Assembly: GCF_029946145.1 (NCBI RefSeq)
Contig: NZ_JAQSDY010000008.1
Coordinates: forward strand, 1-60,267
Direction: 5' to 3'
From: Brevundimonas sp.
GTDB taxonomy: Bacteria > Pseudomonadota > Alphaproteobacteria > Caulobacterales > Caulobacteraceae
Length of the DNA: 60,267 nucleotides
Shown here: positions 30,183-38,917 of the stretch, piece by piece
How the letters are laid out: every line of letters starts with the position of its first letter
Position numbering within the stretch: the first letter of the stretch is position 1
Notes under the pieces: model-generated
What the model was told of the DNA's origin: nothing
Database searches by the model: none
Seen by the model: the letters and a program-made list of their open reading frames with translations, nothing else
Translations under genes and position numbers: made by a program

Positions 30183-30320
30183 CCGTCATCCTCGGGCTTG
30201 TCCCGAGGACCCATGGTCAAGGGCCCTCGATCTCCGGATCAACAGTCGGCGCTGTGCAACACGTTCTCCACGCCGGTGCGGCGGAGAAATGGGTCCTCGG
30301 GACAAGCCCGAGGATGACGG
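30183..30320. repeat. Long palindromic intergenic repeat, copy 3 (divergent arms)
   Basis: Perfect 32-base arms (30183-30214 and 30289-30320) with core GTCATCCTCGGGCTTGTCCC differ from the other copies at many positions, yet pair exactly with each other. It lies between the convergent S9 peptidase and marR genes. Confidence 0.85.
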
Positions 30321-30345
30321 GGGGCGGGGTTGCTGAGACCGACCC

Positions 30346-30960
30346 TCAGGCCGATTCCAGCGCCTTGGCCTTCTTCACCTTGGCCGGCTTTTCGGCCTTG
30401 GAGAGTTTGGCGGGCTTGTCCGCCTTCTTCGCCAGTTTTTCGGCCTTCTTCGCCTCGCGCGCGGCCTTCTTGGCGGCGCGGGCGTCGGCCTTGGCCTTGG
30501 CGGGCACGGCGTCGGCCTCGCCGGCCAGTTCGGCCAGCAGGTCGAGGAAGCCGTCGCGCTTGCCCTTGGGCAGAAGGGCCATGATCCGCTTGTCGGCCGC
30601 CTCGACTTTCGGACGGGCCGCGTCCAGCGCCGCCTGACCGGCGACGGACAGGCGCACGGCCTTGGCCCGGGCGTCGACGACGGACTTTTCGCGATCCAGC
30701 AGACCCTTGGCCGTCATGCGCGAGACCAGATCGGCCAGGGTCGAACGGTCGATGCCGGTGGCCCGAACCAGATCGGTCTGGGTCAGGCCGGATTTGTGGC
30801 TGACCGCTTCGAGCACGGCGAACTGACGCTGGGTCAGACCGTCCGCCCCCGTCTCTTCGGAATAGATGTCGAGGGCCAGCTGCAGCACGCGATGCATCAG
30901 ATGGCTGGGCGACGCGCCCAGTCCGCCGCCGCGTTTCGCCTTGTTTCCGGACTTGACCAT
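30346..30960 (-). CDS. MarR-family regulator with Lys/Ala-rich C-terminal tail
   Basis: A 204-residue protein. Residues about 25-150 are a MarR winged helix, with L-T-Q-T-D-L-V-R-A-T-G-I-D-R-S-T-L-A-D-L-V as recognition region and a D-A-R-A-K wing. The last 50 residues are almost only Ala and Lys with some Glu (A-A-K-K-A-A-R-E-A-K-K-A), like histone H1-type or PhaF-type tails. Such a tail could add non-specific DNA binding. It would act as a dimeric repressor or activator; its targets are unknown. The gene is convergent with the second S9 peptidase gene. Confidence 0.9.
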   Translation of the reverse strand: MVKSGNKAKRGGGLGASPSHLMHRVLQLALDIYSEETGADGLTQRQFAVLEAVSHKSGLTQTDLVRATGIDRSTLADLVSRMTAKGLLDREKSVVDARAKAVRLSVAGQAALDAARPKVEAADKRIMALLPKGKRDGFLDLLAELAGEADAVPAKAKADARAAKKAAREAKKAEKLAKKADKPAKLSKAEKPAKVKKAKALESA

Positions 30961-31050
30961 GAACCGTATCCCCTCGATCGCAGCGACAGTGCTAGCAGGC
31001 GTGTTTTACGGTTTGACGACGGACGATAAGCGTCCGGCCCCGCAACCGGT

Positions 31051-31683
31051 CTAGAGGCCGGGGTCCGGCGAGATCGGGCCGGGCTCCTCGTCCTTGATCA
31101 GATGTTTCAGGATGTAGGGAATCTGCAGCAGGCCGAAAACGGCGGCGGCGACCCAGATGAAGCCGCGGAAGGCGACCCATGTGTCATCCGTCTGTGTGCG
31201 CCAGACGATCTCGTTGGCGGTGGCGATGGTCGCGAAATACAGGCCATAGCGCAGCGTCAGCCCGCGCCAGGCGTGGTCCGTCACCTTGATCGAGTCGCCC
31301 AGCAGATATTTGAACGGGTATTTGCCCAGCGGCAGGGAGCCCAGAAGCACGACGGCCAGCAGGCCGTTCTGTATGCTGAGCTTGATCTTCAGCAGCGACG
31401 GATCATGGAAGAACAGGGTCAGGCCGCCGAAGATCAGGGCGAAACCGCCGGCCAGCAGGGGCAGGGGCGCCAGCCGCCGCTCGACGGCGTAGCCGACGAT
31501 CAGGGCGAGGGCCGAGGCGCCGACCAGAACCCAGGTGGCCTGGACCATGGCCTCGCGGCCGTCGAGACCGCGGGCGCGCAGGAAGACATAGGCGCCGGCG
31601 AAGGCGACCAGGGCGCCGAAATCGACGGCCTGCCGGATCCACTGGCGGTTCTTCGACGGTTCGGAGGGGGGCGTATCGGTCAT
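31051..31683 (-). CDS. ispZ: Intracellular septation protein A (IspZ/YciB)
   Basis: A 210-residue inner membrane protein with about six helices. The family signature V-D-F-G-A-L-V-A-F near the start and the W-R-T-Q-T-D-D-T-W-V-A-F-R segment late in the protein fit YciB/IspZ. It acts in cell envelope and division-site maintenance. The ATG at 31683 is one base from the ftsY stop and is preferred over an upstream TTG at 31695. It forms an operon with ftsY, an order common in alphaproteobacteria. Confidence 0.9.
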   Translation of the reverse strand: MTDTPPSEPSKNRQWIRQAVDFGALVAFAGAYVFLRARGLDGREAMVQATWVLVGASALALIVGYAVERRLAPLPLLAGGFALIFGGLTLFFHDPSLLKIKLSIQNGLLAVVLLGSLPLGKYPFKYLLGDSIKVTDHAWRGLTLRYGLYFATIATANEIVWRTQTDDTWVAFRGFIWVAAAVFGLLQIPYILKHLIKDEEPGPISPDPGL

Positions 31684-31684
31684 G

Positions 31685-32620
31685 TCAGTCCTCAAGCCCC
31701 ACCAGTGATCGTGAAAAGGCTCGCGCGTCGAAGGGTTGCAGGTCGTCGACGCCTTCGCCGACGCCGATCAGCTTGATCGGGGCGTCCGAGGCCTGGGCCA
31801 CGGGCACCAGGACCCCGCCGCGCGCCGTGCCGTCCAGCTTGGTCATGACCAGTCCGGAGACATAGGCGGTGCGGCCGAAGATCTGTTCCTGGGCCAGGGC
31901 GTTGCGGCCGACGGTGGCGTCGAGGACGAGCAGGGTCTCATGCGGGGCCTCCGGATCGATCTTCTTCAGCACGCGCACGATCTTGAGCAGTTCGTCCATC
32001 AGGGCGGACTTGTTCTGCAGCCGGCCGGCGGTGTCGATCAGGACGACGTCATACCCTTCCGCCTTCGCCCGGGTGTAGGCATCGAAGGCGAGGCCGGCGG
32101 GGTCGGCGCCGTCGCGGCGGCTTTCGAAGGTCGCCCCGGCGCGCTCGGACCAGACCTTCAGCTGCTCGCGGGCGGCGGCGCGGAAGGTGTCGCAGGCCAC
32201 GATCATGACCCTGGCGCCCTGTCCGGTCAGGTCGGAGGCGATCTTGCCCAGGGTGGTGGTCTTGCCCGAGCCGTTGACGCCGACGAACAGGGTGACGAAG
32301 GGGCGAGGGCCGTTCAACGGCTCGTAGCGGGCCTCGTGGTTGACCAGTTCGGCGGCGACGGCCTCGGCCAGGGCCTCCTTGACCTCGCGCTCGTTGGCGC
32401 CGGTCCCGAAGCGCAGCTCGCGGAAGCGGGCGACGATGCGGTCGGTCGCGGCGGGGCCGAGATCGCTTTCCAGCAGATGCTCTTCCAGCTGGTCCAGCGC
32501 GGCGTCGCTGAGGGGCTCCTTGACGAAGGCGGCGACGACCTGCTCGGTCATCTGTTTCGAGGAGCGGGAGAGGCCCTCGCTCAGCCGCGAGAGCCAGCCC
32601 TTTTTCGGCGTGTCGTTCAT
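31685..32620 (-). CDS. ftsY: Signal recognition particle receptor FtsY
   Basis: A 311-residue SRP GTPase. The N-terminal helical domain (about residues 1-90) is short. G1 is G-V-N-G-S-G-K-T-T-T, followed by D-T-F-R-A-A-A, D-T-A-G-R, and T-K-L-D-G-T-A-R-G-G. It receives the SRP-ribosome complex at the membrane for co-translational insertion. The acidic A domain seen in E. coli is missing, as usual in alphaproteobacteria. The ATG at 32620 gives the normal length, and ispZ follows directly. Confidence 0.97.
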   Translation of the reverse strand: MNDTPKKGWLSRLSEGLSRSSKQMTEQVVAAFVKEPLSDAALDQLEEHLLESDLGPAATDRIVARFRELRFGTGANEREVKEALAEAVAAELVNHEARYEPLNGPRPFVTLFVGVNGSGKTTTLGKIASDLTGQGARVMIVACDTFRAAAREQLKVWSERAGATFESRRDGADPAGLAFDAYTRAKAEGYDVVLIDTAGRLQNKSALMDELLKIVRVLKKIDPEAPHETLLVLDATVGRNALAQEQIFGRTAYVSGLVMTKLDGTARGGVLVPVAQASDAPIKLIGVGEGVDDLQPFDARAFSRSLVGLED

Positions 32621-32672
32621 GCCTTGGCTTTAGCGGGGCAATCCGGGCGCGTCACGCGAACCTGCAAAATAC

Positions 32673-32803
32673 TCCGTGCATCCCCGCGAAGGCGGGGACC
32701 CGGACCTTTGGATGATCAAACGGTTGGAGTTGCCGCCAATGGCGATCCCACCCACTTTGCCTTACGAAAGCACTGGGTCCCCGCCTTCGCGGGGATGCAC
32801 GGA
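32673..32803. repeat. Long palindromic intergenic repeat, copy 4
   Basis: Perfect 29-base arms (32673-32701 and 32775-32803) with core TGCATCCCCGCGAAGGCGGG enclose a 73-base spacer. It lies between the divergent ftsY and nadE genes and ends seven bases before the nadE ATG, so it must overlap or flank their promoters. Confidence 0.88.
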
Positions 32804-32810
32804 AGGTTTG

Positions 32811-34868
32811 ATGCCCAAGTCCCACCCGTTCCACTCGCCCCGCACTCACGGCTTCGTCCGCGTGGCCGCCGCGACGCCGGTCGTGCACATCGCCGATCCC
32901 GCCGCCAATGCGGAAGAACACGCCGTCCTGATCCGTCAGGCCGGCGAGCAGGGCGTGGACCTGCTGGTCTTCCCCGAACTGAGCCTGAGCGGCTACGCCA
33001 TCGACGATCTGCTGATGCAGGACGCCCTGCTGGCCGAGGTCGAGCGGCGGATCGCGGAACTGGCCGGGGTCGCGGACGAGGCGGGGGTCGTGGCCGTGAT
33101 CGGCGCGCCCATCCGCAATGGCGACGCCCTGTACAACTGCGCAGTGGTGCTGGGCGCGGGCGCGGTGCTGGGCGTCGTGCCCAAGACCTATCTGCCGAAT
33201 TATCGCGAATACTATGAGAAGCGCTGGTTCGCGCCGGCCGCCAGCCGGTCCGAGGACTCCGTGGTCCTGAACGGCGAGGTGGTCGATTTCGCGCCGGGCC
33301 TGATCTTCGAGGCCGTCAATCGTCCGGGCTTCGTCTTCGCCGCCGAGATCTGCGAGGACTTCTGGGCCCCGCTGCCGCCGTCGACGCGGGCGGCCCTGGC
33401 CGGGGCGCGCATCCTGCTGAACCTGTCGGCGTCCAATATCGTGATCGGCAAGGCGGACGAGCGGGCGGTGCTGTGCGCCAGCCAGTCGACGCGGACGCAA
33501 GGCGCCTATGTCTTCGCCGCCTCGGGCTGGGGCGAGAGCACCACCGATCTGGCGTGGGACGGTCAGGCGACGATCCACGAACTGGGCGCGAAACTGGCGG
33601 AGGGCGAGCGGTTCGCGCTGGAGAGCCATCTGACCGTCGCCGACATCGACGTCGAGCGGATCGGCCTGGACCGGTTGCGCAACGGCACCTTCTCCGACTG
33701 CGCGCGGATCGAGGGGGAGGCCGCGACCGTCGTGCCGTTCGAGGCGCGCGAGGACGGGATGGGCGAGGTTGGGGCCGGCGACCTGATCCGTCCGCTGGAC
33801 CGCTTCCCCTTCGTGCCCGACGACCCGGCGCGGCTGGACCAGGACTGCTACGAGGCCTTCAACATCCAGGTCCAGGGCCTGATGCGCCGGATGAAGGCGA
33901 CCAATGGCGAGCGCGTCGTGATCGGCGTGTCAGGCGGGCTGGATTCGACCCAGGCCCTGCTGGTGGCGTGCCGGGCGTTCGACCGGCTGAAGCTGCCGCG
34001 CTCGAACATTCTCGGCTTCACCCTGCCCGGGTTCGCGACCTCGGAAGGGACGAAGTCCAACGCCTGGACGCTGATGAAGGCGCTGGGGATCACCGGGTCC
34101 GAGATCGACATCCGTCCGGCGGCGACCCGGATGCTGAACGACATCGGCCATCCGTTCGCCATGGGCGACCCGGTGCATGACATCACCTTCGAGAATGTGC
34201 AGGCCGGTCTGAGGACGGACTATCTGTTCCGTCTGGCCAACCGGCACCAGGCCTTCGTGCTGGGCACCGGCGATCTGTCGGAGCTGGCGCTGGGCTGGGC
34301 TACCTACGGCGTCGGCGACCACATGAGCCACTACAACGTCAACGGCGGGGTGGCGAAGACCCTGATCCGGCACCTGATCCGCTGGGTGGCGGCGAAGGAA
34401 CTGATCGGCGCGGACGCCAGCCCGACGCTGCGCGCCATCCTCGACACGGAAATCTCGCCCGAACTGGTGCCTGCGGCCGCGGACGGAAAGATCCAGTCCA
34501 CGGAAGAGACCGTCGGCCCCTATGCGCTGAACGACTTCTTCCTGTTCTACATCACCCGCTTCGGGCTGAAGCCGTCGAAGGTGGCCTGGCTGGCGCATCA
34601 GGCGTGGAAGGATGCGGCGACCGGCCACTGGCCGGCGGACACGCCGGAGGCCGAGCGGGTCGCCTATGACCTGCCGGTGATCAAGGCGTGGCTGCGGAAA
34701 TTCCTGTTCCGCTTCTTCCAGACCAGCCAGTTCAAGCGCTCGGCCCTGCCGAACGGGCCCAAGGTGGTCACGGGCGGCTCGCTGTCGCCGCGCGGCGACT
34801 GGCGCGCGCCGTCGGACGCCACGGCCCGGGTCTGGCTGGACGAGCTGGAGGCGAATGTTCCGGATTGA
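32811..34868 (+). CDS. nadE: Glutamine-dependent NAD+ synthetase
   Basis: A 685-residue two-domain enzyme. The N-terminal nitrilase-type glutaminase (about residues 15-290) carries the Glu of F-P-E-L-S-L-S-G-Y, the Lys of P-K-T-Y-L-P-N-Y and the Cys of A-E-I-C-E-D-F-W. The C-terminal synthetase has the PP-loop S-G-G-L-D-S-T-Q. It amidates nicotinic acid adenine dinucleotide to NAD+. The ATG at 32811 is used; upstream in-frame codons lie inside a palindromic repeat and are not coding. Confidence 0.95.
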   Translation: MPKSHPFHSPRTHGFVRVAAATPVVHIADPAANAEEHAVLIRQAGEQGVDLLVFPELSLSGYAIDDLLMQDALLAEVERRIAELAGVADEAGVVAVIGAPIRNGDALYNCAVVLGAGAVLGVVPKTYLPNYREYYEKRWFAPAASRSEDSVVLNGEVVDFAPGLIFEAVNRPGFVFAAEICEDFWAPLPPSTRAALAGARILLNLSASNIVIGKADERAVLCASQSTRTQGAYVFAASGWGESTTDLAWDGQATIHELGAKLAEGERFALESHLTVADIDVERIGLDRLRNGTFSDCARIEGEAATVVPFEAREDGMGEVGAGDLIRPLDRFPFVPDDPARLDQDCYEAFNIQVQGLMRRMKATNGERVVIGVSGGLDSTQALLVACRAFDRLKLPRSNILGFTLPGFATSEGTKSNAWTLMKALGITGSEIDIRPAATRMLNDIGHPFAMGDPVHDITFENVQAGLRTDYLFRLANRHQAFVLGTGDLSELALGWATYGVGDHMSHYNVNGGVAKTLIRHLIRWVAAKELIGADASPTLRAILDTEISPELVPAAADGKIQSTEETVGPYALNDFFLFYITRFGLKPSKVAWLAHQAWKDAATGHWPADTPEAERVAYDLPVIKAWLRKFLFRFFQTSQFKRSALPNGPKVVTGGSLSPRGDWRAPSDATARVWLDELEANVPD

Positions 34869-34869
34869 G

Positions 34870-34984
34870 GGGAGTGGCTAGTGGCTAGTGGCTAGTGACT
34901 AGTGATTTAAGGCGGCTCGCTGTGGGCGGCCGTTGCTCACTGGCGGCGAACCGTCAGTCACTAGCCACTAGCCACTCGCCACTA
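34870..34984. repeat. Inverted heptad-repeat element (GGCTAGT units), copy 2
   Basis: Left arm GGGAGTGGCTAGTGGCTAGT and on to about 34906, with three heptad units. The right arm, from about 34955 to 34984, is its imperfect reverse complement. It separates the convergent nadE and alpha/beta hydrolase genes and overlaps the hydrolase stop. It could act as a bidirectional terminator-like hairpin. Confidence 0.8.
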
Positions 34985-35857
34985 CGGCAGCTCGTTCAGG
35001 AACGGGAAGATCGCGGCCTTGACCTCGGGCTCGTCCAGCATGGGGGCGTGGCCGATGCCGGGGGCCTCGACATAGTCCATCTTCGGGGCGCGCTTGCGCA
35101 TCTTCGCCGCGATCGCGGGGCTCAGCAGGTCCGAGTTCTGGCCTCGCACCAGCAGGACGGGTCGGCCCTTCGTCAGCCGGCTGAACATCGGCCACAGGTT
35201 GGGGACCAGCGCCTTGGCGCCCGCGGCGCGGATGGGCACGGCGATGTCGGGATCGTAGTCCAGCACCGGGGCGCCCTCGGTCCCGATCCTGAAGGTGCGG
35301 CGGGCGAAGGCGTCCCAGTCAGCGTCCGTATAGTGGGGGAAGGCGATGGCATTGTGCGTCTTCACATAGGCCGCGGCCTCGGCCCATCCGGGGGTGTCGA
35401 CGGGCTGGCCGGAATAGGCGGCGATGCGCATCAGCCCCTCCTTCGCCACCTCGGGGCCGATGTCGTTCAGGATGGCTCCGGCGATGACCTTCGAGCGGAT
35501 GGCGGCCAGGGCCATGGTGATCAGGCCGCCCATCGAGGTGCCGAGAAAGACGGCGCGCTCGATGCCCGACTGGTTGAGCAGCGCCAGCACGTCCCGGGCG
35601 TAGGTCGCCGGCTGATAGGTCATGGGGTCGGGGGCGCGGTCGGACCGTCCCCGGCCCCGGATGTCGACGGCCAGGACCCGGCGCCCGCTCTGGGCGATCA
35701 GGGGGGCGATGGCGTCGAAATCGGCCGAGTTGCGGGTCAGGCCGTGGATGGCGATGACCGGCAGCTTCGCCGGGCCCGGTCCGGCCGCATAGTCGCGGGC
35801 GTAGAGGCTGAGGCCGTCGGCGCTGGTCCAGCGGCGGTCGGCGAAGGTCTGGGTCAT
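34982..35857 (-). CDS. Alpha/beta hydrolase
   Basis: A 291-residue alpha/beta-hydrolase fold protein. The oxyanion H-G-L-T-R-N lies near residue 38. The nucleophile elbow G-T-S-M-G-G is near residue 110, the acid lies in the C-terminal part, and the His is in G-I-G-H-A-P-M-L. The G-R-G-R-S-D strand is typical of esterase/haloperoxidase-type members. No signal peptide. The substrate cannot be told from sequence. The 3' end overlaps the heptad repeat. Confidence 0.88.
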   Translation of the reverse strand: MTQTFADRRWTSADGLSLYARDYAAGPGPAKLPVIAIHGLTRNSADFDAIAPLIAQSGRRVLAVDIRGRGRSDRAPDPMTYQPATYARDVLALLNQSGIERAVFLGTSMGGLITMALAAIRSKVIAGAILNDIGPEVAKEGLMRIAAYSGQPVDTPGWAEAAAYVKTHNAIAFPHYTDADWDAFARRTFRIGTEGAPVLDYDPDIAVPIRAAGAKALVPNLWPMFSRLTKGRPVLLVRGQNSDLLSPAIAAKMRKRAPKMDYVEAPGIGHAPMLDEPEVKAAIFPFLNELP

Positions 35858-35927
35858 GCAAGGCTCCGGGGGATCGAACCCCAGCCTATTTCATCAGGAA
35901 GGGAAATCCCACAGCCAAGGCTGCGCC

Positions 35928-36452
35928 CTAGTGTCCGAGCAGCTCCCGAAGGAACGCATCGAGATCGCCGCCCTCGAACAGGAAGCCGGGCACGCCCGCC
36001 CGCCGGGCAGCCTCCATGTCGGAGGGCTGGTCGCCAATCATGAAGCTCTTCGCCGGATCGATATTGTGGTCGGCGATGGCGCGCAGGATCATGCCGGGGT
36101 TGGGCTTCCGTTCCGGATGGTCGGGATGGATGAAGGCCTCGACCCGGCCCTCGGCATGGAAGGGGCAGGCGTAGACGGCGCCGATGATCGCGCCCCTGGC
36201 CGCCAGCCGGCGCACGATCAGGGCGTTGAACGCCTTCATCTGGTCTTCGGTGAACAGGCCGCGCGCCACGCCCGACTGGTTGGTGACGATGACGCACAGA
36301 TAGCCCAGCTGGTTCAGCCGCCGCACGGCCTCGGCCGCGCCGGGCGTCAGGCGCAGATGCTCTTCCAGATGGGGGTAGCCGGTGTCCTCGATCAGCACGC
36401 CGTCGCGATCGAGGAACACGGCGGGAACGCCGGTCGTCATGGCGTTGCGCAT
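35928..36452 (-). CDS. HAD-family phosphatase, GmhB-like (histidinol-/heptose-bisphosphate phosphatase type)
   Basis: A 174-residue HAD-IIIA protein. Motif I is F-L-D-R-D-G-V-L, motif II is V-T-N-Q-S-G-V-A-R-G, and motif III is K-P-N-P-G-M followed by I-G-D-Q-P-S-D. This is the GmhB layout. The zinc loop keeps C-P-F-H but lacks the second pair of cysteines usually present before the R-K-P-x-P-G-M motif, so zinc binding may be lost. GmhB dephosphorylates heptose bisphosphate for LPS; the exact substrate here is open. It is divergent from gnnB, 151 bases away. The start is ATG 36452 or 36440. Confidence 0.8.
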   Translation of the reverse strand: MRNAMTTGVPAVFLDRDGVLIEDTGYPHLEEHLRLTPGAAEAVRRLNQLGYLCVIVTNQSGVARGLFTEDQMKAFNALIVRRLAARGAIIGAVYACPFHAEGRVEAFIHPDHPERKPNPGMILRAIADHNIDPAKSFMIGDQPSDMEAARRAGVPGFLFEGGDLDAFLRELLGH

Positions 36453-36603
36453 ACGGCGCCGTACGCTATCGTTGCAACCCGTCACGTGAAGTGACGGGCG
36501 GCGGTTTGGCGTGGCTGCGTCCGATTTGGTAGGAGGCGCCACACCGCGTCTCCCTCCGGGGCTGACGCCGCTTGCGCCGCGCGCGACCGGAGACTGTTCC
36601 GAC

Positions 36604-37761
36604 ATGACCATTCCCTTCATCGACCTGCAGGCCCAGCGCCTTCGCCTGAACGGCAAGATCGAGGCCGCCGTGCAGGAGGCCGTGGTCGGCGGCGCCTGGG
36701 TCATGGGCCCGCAGGTGCGGCAGTTCGAGGCCGATCTGGCGGCGTTCGGTCAGGCGAAACACGCGCTGGGCTGCGCCAATGGCACGGACGCCCTGGCCCT
36801 GCCGCTTATGGCCTGGGGGATCGGCCGGGGGGACGCTGTCTTCGTGCCCAGCTTCACCTTCGCGGCCACCGCCGAGATCGTGCCGTGGTTCGACGCCGAG
36901 CCGGTCTTCGTCGACGTCGACGCCACGACCTACAACATGGACCCCGGCCATCTCGAGGCGGCCATCGAGGCGACGATCAAGGAAGGCCGGCTGAAGCCGC
37001 GCGTGGTCATCGCCGTCGACCTGTTCGGCCAGCCCGCCGACTATCCGGCCATCAAGGCGATCTGCGACCGGCACGGGCTGAAACTGATCTCGGATTCGGC
37101 CCAGGGCTTCGGCTGCACCATCGATGGCGAACACCCCCTGAAATGGGCCGACATCACCACCACCAGCTTCTTCCCGGCCAAGCCGCTGGGCTGCTACGGC
37201 GACGGCGGGGCGGTGCTGACCAATGACGACGACCTGGCCCAGCTGATCGATTCCCTCCGCGTGCACGGCAAGGCTGTGGCGCGCGATCTGGAGGGCAAGA
37301 CCTTCGATCACGACCCCAAATATCTGAACATGCGCATCGGCCTGAACAGCCGTCTGGACACCATTCAGGCCGCCGTCCTGATCGAGAAGCTGAAGGTGTT
37401 CGGTCAGGAGATCGAATGGCGCAACCGCATCGCCGCCCGCTACAACGCAGGCCTGCGCGCCCATGTCGCCGCCGTGCCGGACGTCCCGGCGGGGAATGTC
37501 TCCAACTGGGCGCAATACACCATCGAGCACGGGGACCGGGACGGTCTGGCGGCGCATCTCAAGGAACAGGGGGTGCCGACGGCGGTCTACTATCCGATCC
37601 CGCTGCATCTGCAGCCCGCCTATGACATGTACCCGCGCGGACCGCAGGGCCTGCCGGTGACCGAACGGCTGATGCAGCGGGTCATCAGCCTGCCGATGCA
37701 CGCCGACCTCGACGAGGCGACGCAGGACAGGATCATCGCGGCGGTCGCCAGCTTCCGCTAA
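36604..37761 (+). CDS. gnnB: DegT/DnrJ/EryC1-family sugar aminotransferase, probable GnnB
   Basis: A 385-residue PLP enzyme. N-terminal I-P-F-I-D-L-Q-A-Q is typical of the family. The PLP Lys is in F-F-P-A-K-P-L-G-C-Y-G-D-G-G, with D-S-A-Q-G-F-G binding the cofactor. It is followed after nine bases by a Gfo/Idh-type oxidoreductase. That pairing matches GnnA/GnnB, which make UDP-2,3-diamino-2,3-dideoxyglucose for lipid A. Brevundimonas lipid A is known to contain that sugar. The enzyme class is sure; the GnnB assignment is by context. Confidence 0.75.
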   Translation: MTIPFIDLQAQRLRLNGKIEAAVQEAVVGGAWVMGPQVRQFEADLAAFGQAKHALGCANGTDALALPLMAWGIGRGDAVFVPSFTFAATAEIVPWFDAEPVFVDVDATTYNMDPGHLEAAIEATIKEGRLKPRVVIAVDLFGQPADYPAIKAICDRHGLKLISDSAQGFGCTIDGEHPLKWADITTTSFFPAKPLGCYGDGGAVLTNDDDLAQLIDSLRVHGKAVARDLEGKTFDHDPKYLNMRIGLNSRLDTIQAAVLIEKLKVFGQEIEWRNRIAARYNAGLRAHVAAVPDVPAGNVSNWAQYTIEHGDRDGLAAHLKEQGVPTAVYYPIPLHLQPAYDMYPRGPQGLPVTERLMQRVISLPMHADLDEATQDRIIAAVASFR

Positions 37762-37770
37762 GGTTCGCGC

Positions 37771-38706
37771 ATGACCCAACATCTTCCCCCGCTCAAGGTC
37801 GGCGTCGCCGGCGTCGGCGTCATGGGGCGCAACCACGCCCGCGTGCTGTCGGACATCCGCGACTTCGACCTGACCGCCGTTTTCGATCCCGACGCCGCCA
37901 CGGCCGACGGGATCGCCGCCCTGTATGACGCCGCGGCCTTCACCACGGCGGAGGCGTTCGTCGCCGCCGGTCTGGACGCCGCCGTGGTCGCCACGCCGAA
38001 CCGGCACCACGCCGACCTGGGCGTCGCCCTGCTGGAGGCCGGGGTCCATGTGCTGGTCGAAAAGCCGATCGCCGCCACCGTGGCCGACGCCCGGCGCATG
38101 ATCGATGCGGCGAAGGCGAATGACCGGGTGCTGATGGTCGGCCAGGTCGAGCGCTTCAATCCGGCGGTCGAGGCGGTCAAGCGCGCCATCGACGGCGACG
38201 ACGTCATCTCGATCCAGATCACCCGCGTCGGCCCCTTCCCGCCGCGAATGGGCGAGGTGGGGGTGGTCATCGATCTGGCGGTGCATGACATCGACATCAT
38301 CCGTCACCTGACGGATTCCGAGATCGTCGAGGTCCAGCCCCAGCTGGCCCGCACCCGCGCCGAGCGCGAGGATACGGCCCTGCTGCAGTTCCGGCTGGAG
38401 AACGGCACCATCGCCCACATCACCACCAACTGGGTCACGCCCTACAAGGTCCGCACCCTGCAGGTCGCGACGATGAACAAATTCGTCGTCGCCGATCTGA
38501 TCACCCGTCAGGTCACGGAGTATTTCGGCCAGCAGCCAGACGGCTCCTACCAGACCCGCGCGGTCAACAGTTGGCCCGCCGAGCCGCTGAAGAAGGAGCT
38601 GGAGGCCTTCGCCCACGCGATCCGCACCGGCGAACCGCCGGCGGTGACGGGCGAGGACGGGTTGCGGAACCTGGAAGTGGCGTTGAGGTGTCTGGGGGAG
38701 GGGTGA
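37771..38706 (+). CDS. gnnA: Gfo/Idh/MocA-family oxidoreductase, probable GnnA
   Basis: A 311-residue NAD(P)-dependent sugar oxidoreductase. The Rossmann motif is G-V-A-G-V-G-V-M-G-R-N-H, with V-L-V-E-K-P-I-A as the second signature. The D-L-A-V-H-D-I-D-I segment is in the catalytic domain. With gnnB it would oxidise UDP-GlcNAc at C3 before transamination. The family is clear and the specific substrate is inferred. Co-transcription with gnnB is likely from the 9-base gap. Confidence 0.78.
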   Translation: MTQHLPPLKVGVAGVGVMGRNHARVLSDIRDFDLTAVFDPDAATADGIAALYDAAAFTTAEAFVAAGLDAAVVATPNRHHADLGVALLEAGVHVLVEKPIAATVADARRMIDAAKANDRVLMVGQVERFNPAVEAVKRAIDGDDVISIQITRVGPFPPRMGEVGVVIDLAVHDIDIIRHLTDSEIVEVQPQLARTRAEREDTALLQFRLENGTIAHITTNWVTPYKVRTLQVATMNKFVVADLITRQVTEYFGQQPDGSYQTRAVNSWPAEPLKKELEAFAHAIRTGEPPAVTGEDGLRNLEVALRCLGEG

Positions 38707-38737
38707 ACCCTCGACCCGGCCGATGCGTTACCGGTCC

Positions 38738-38917
38738 ATGACCGAGGTTCCCATCACGCCCGCCGCCGGCGACGAGGCGGAGTCCGACACCCCGCGGAGC
38801 GGCGAGGCCATCTGCCCGGGCTGTAACGGCACCGGCCTCATCGGCGACCAGCCCTGTCCGACCTGCGAGGGTTCCGGACGGGTCGTCGGGGGGAGCGGCA
38901 CGCCGGGCGAGCCCTAG
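38738..38917 (+). CDS. Small zinc-knuckle protein (DnaJ-like CxxCxGxG pair)
   Basis: A 59-residue protein with an acidic N-terminus and two knuckles, C-P-G-C-N-G-T-G and C-P-T-C-E-G-S-G, as in half of the DnaJ zinc domain. It may bind one zinc ion. An upstream ATG at 38723 is possible. The stop overlaps the convergent maoC stop by a few bases. No function is assigned; small proteins of this kind are often annotated as hypothetical molecular chaperone-like. Confidence 0.7.
   Translation: MTEVPITPAAGDEAESDTPRSGEAICPGCNGTGLIGDQPCPTCEGSGRVVGGSGTPGEP

Noticed and set aside
32676..32810. In-frame N-terminal extension of nadE
   Set aside because: The extension is encoded by a palindromic repeat. 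The family N-terminus begins at 32811.
35861..35927. tRNA-like T-arm (GGGGTTCGATCCCC on the minus strand) between two genes
   Set aside because: No D arm, anticodon arm or matching acceptor strand was found in the 70-base gap. At most it is a decayed fragment.
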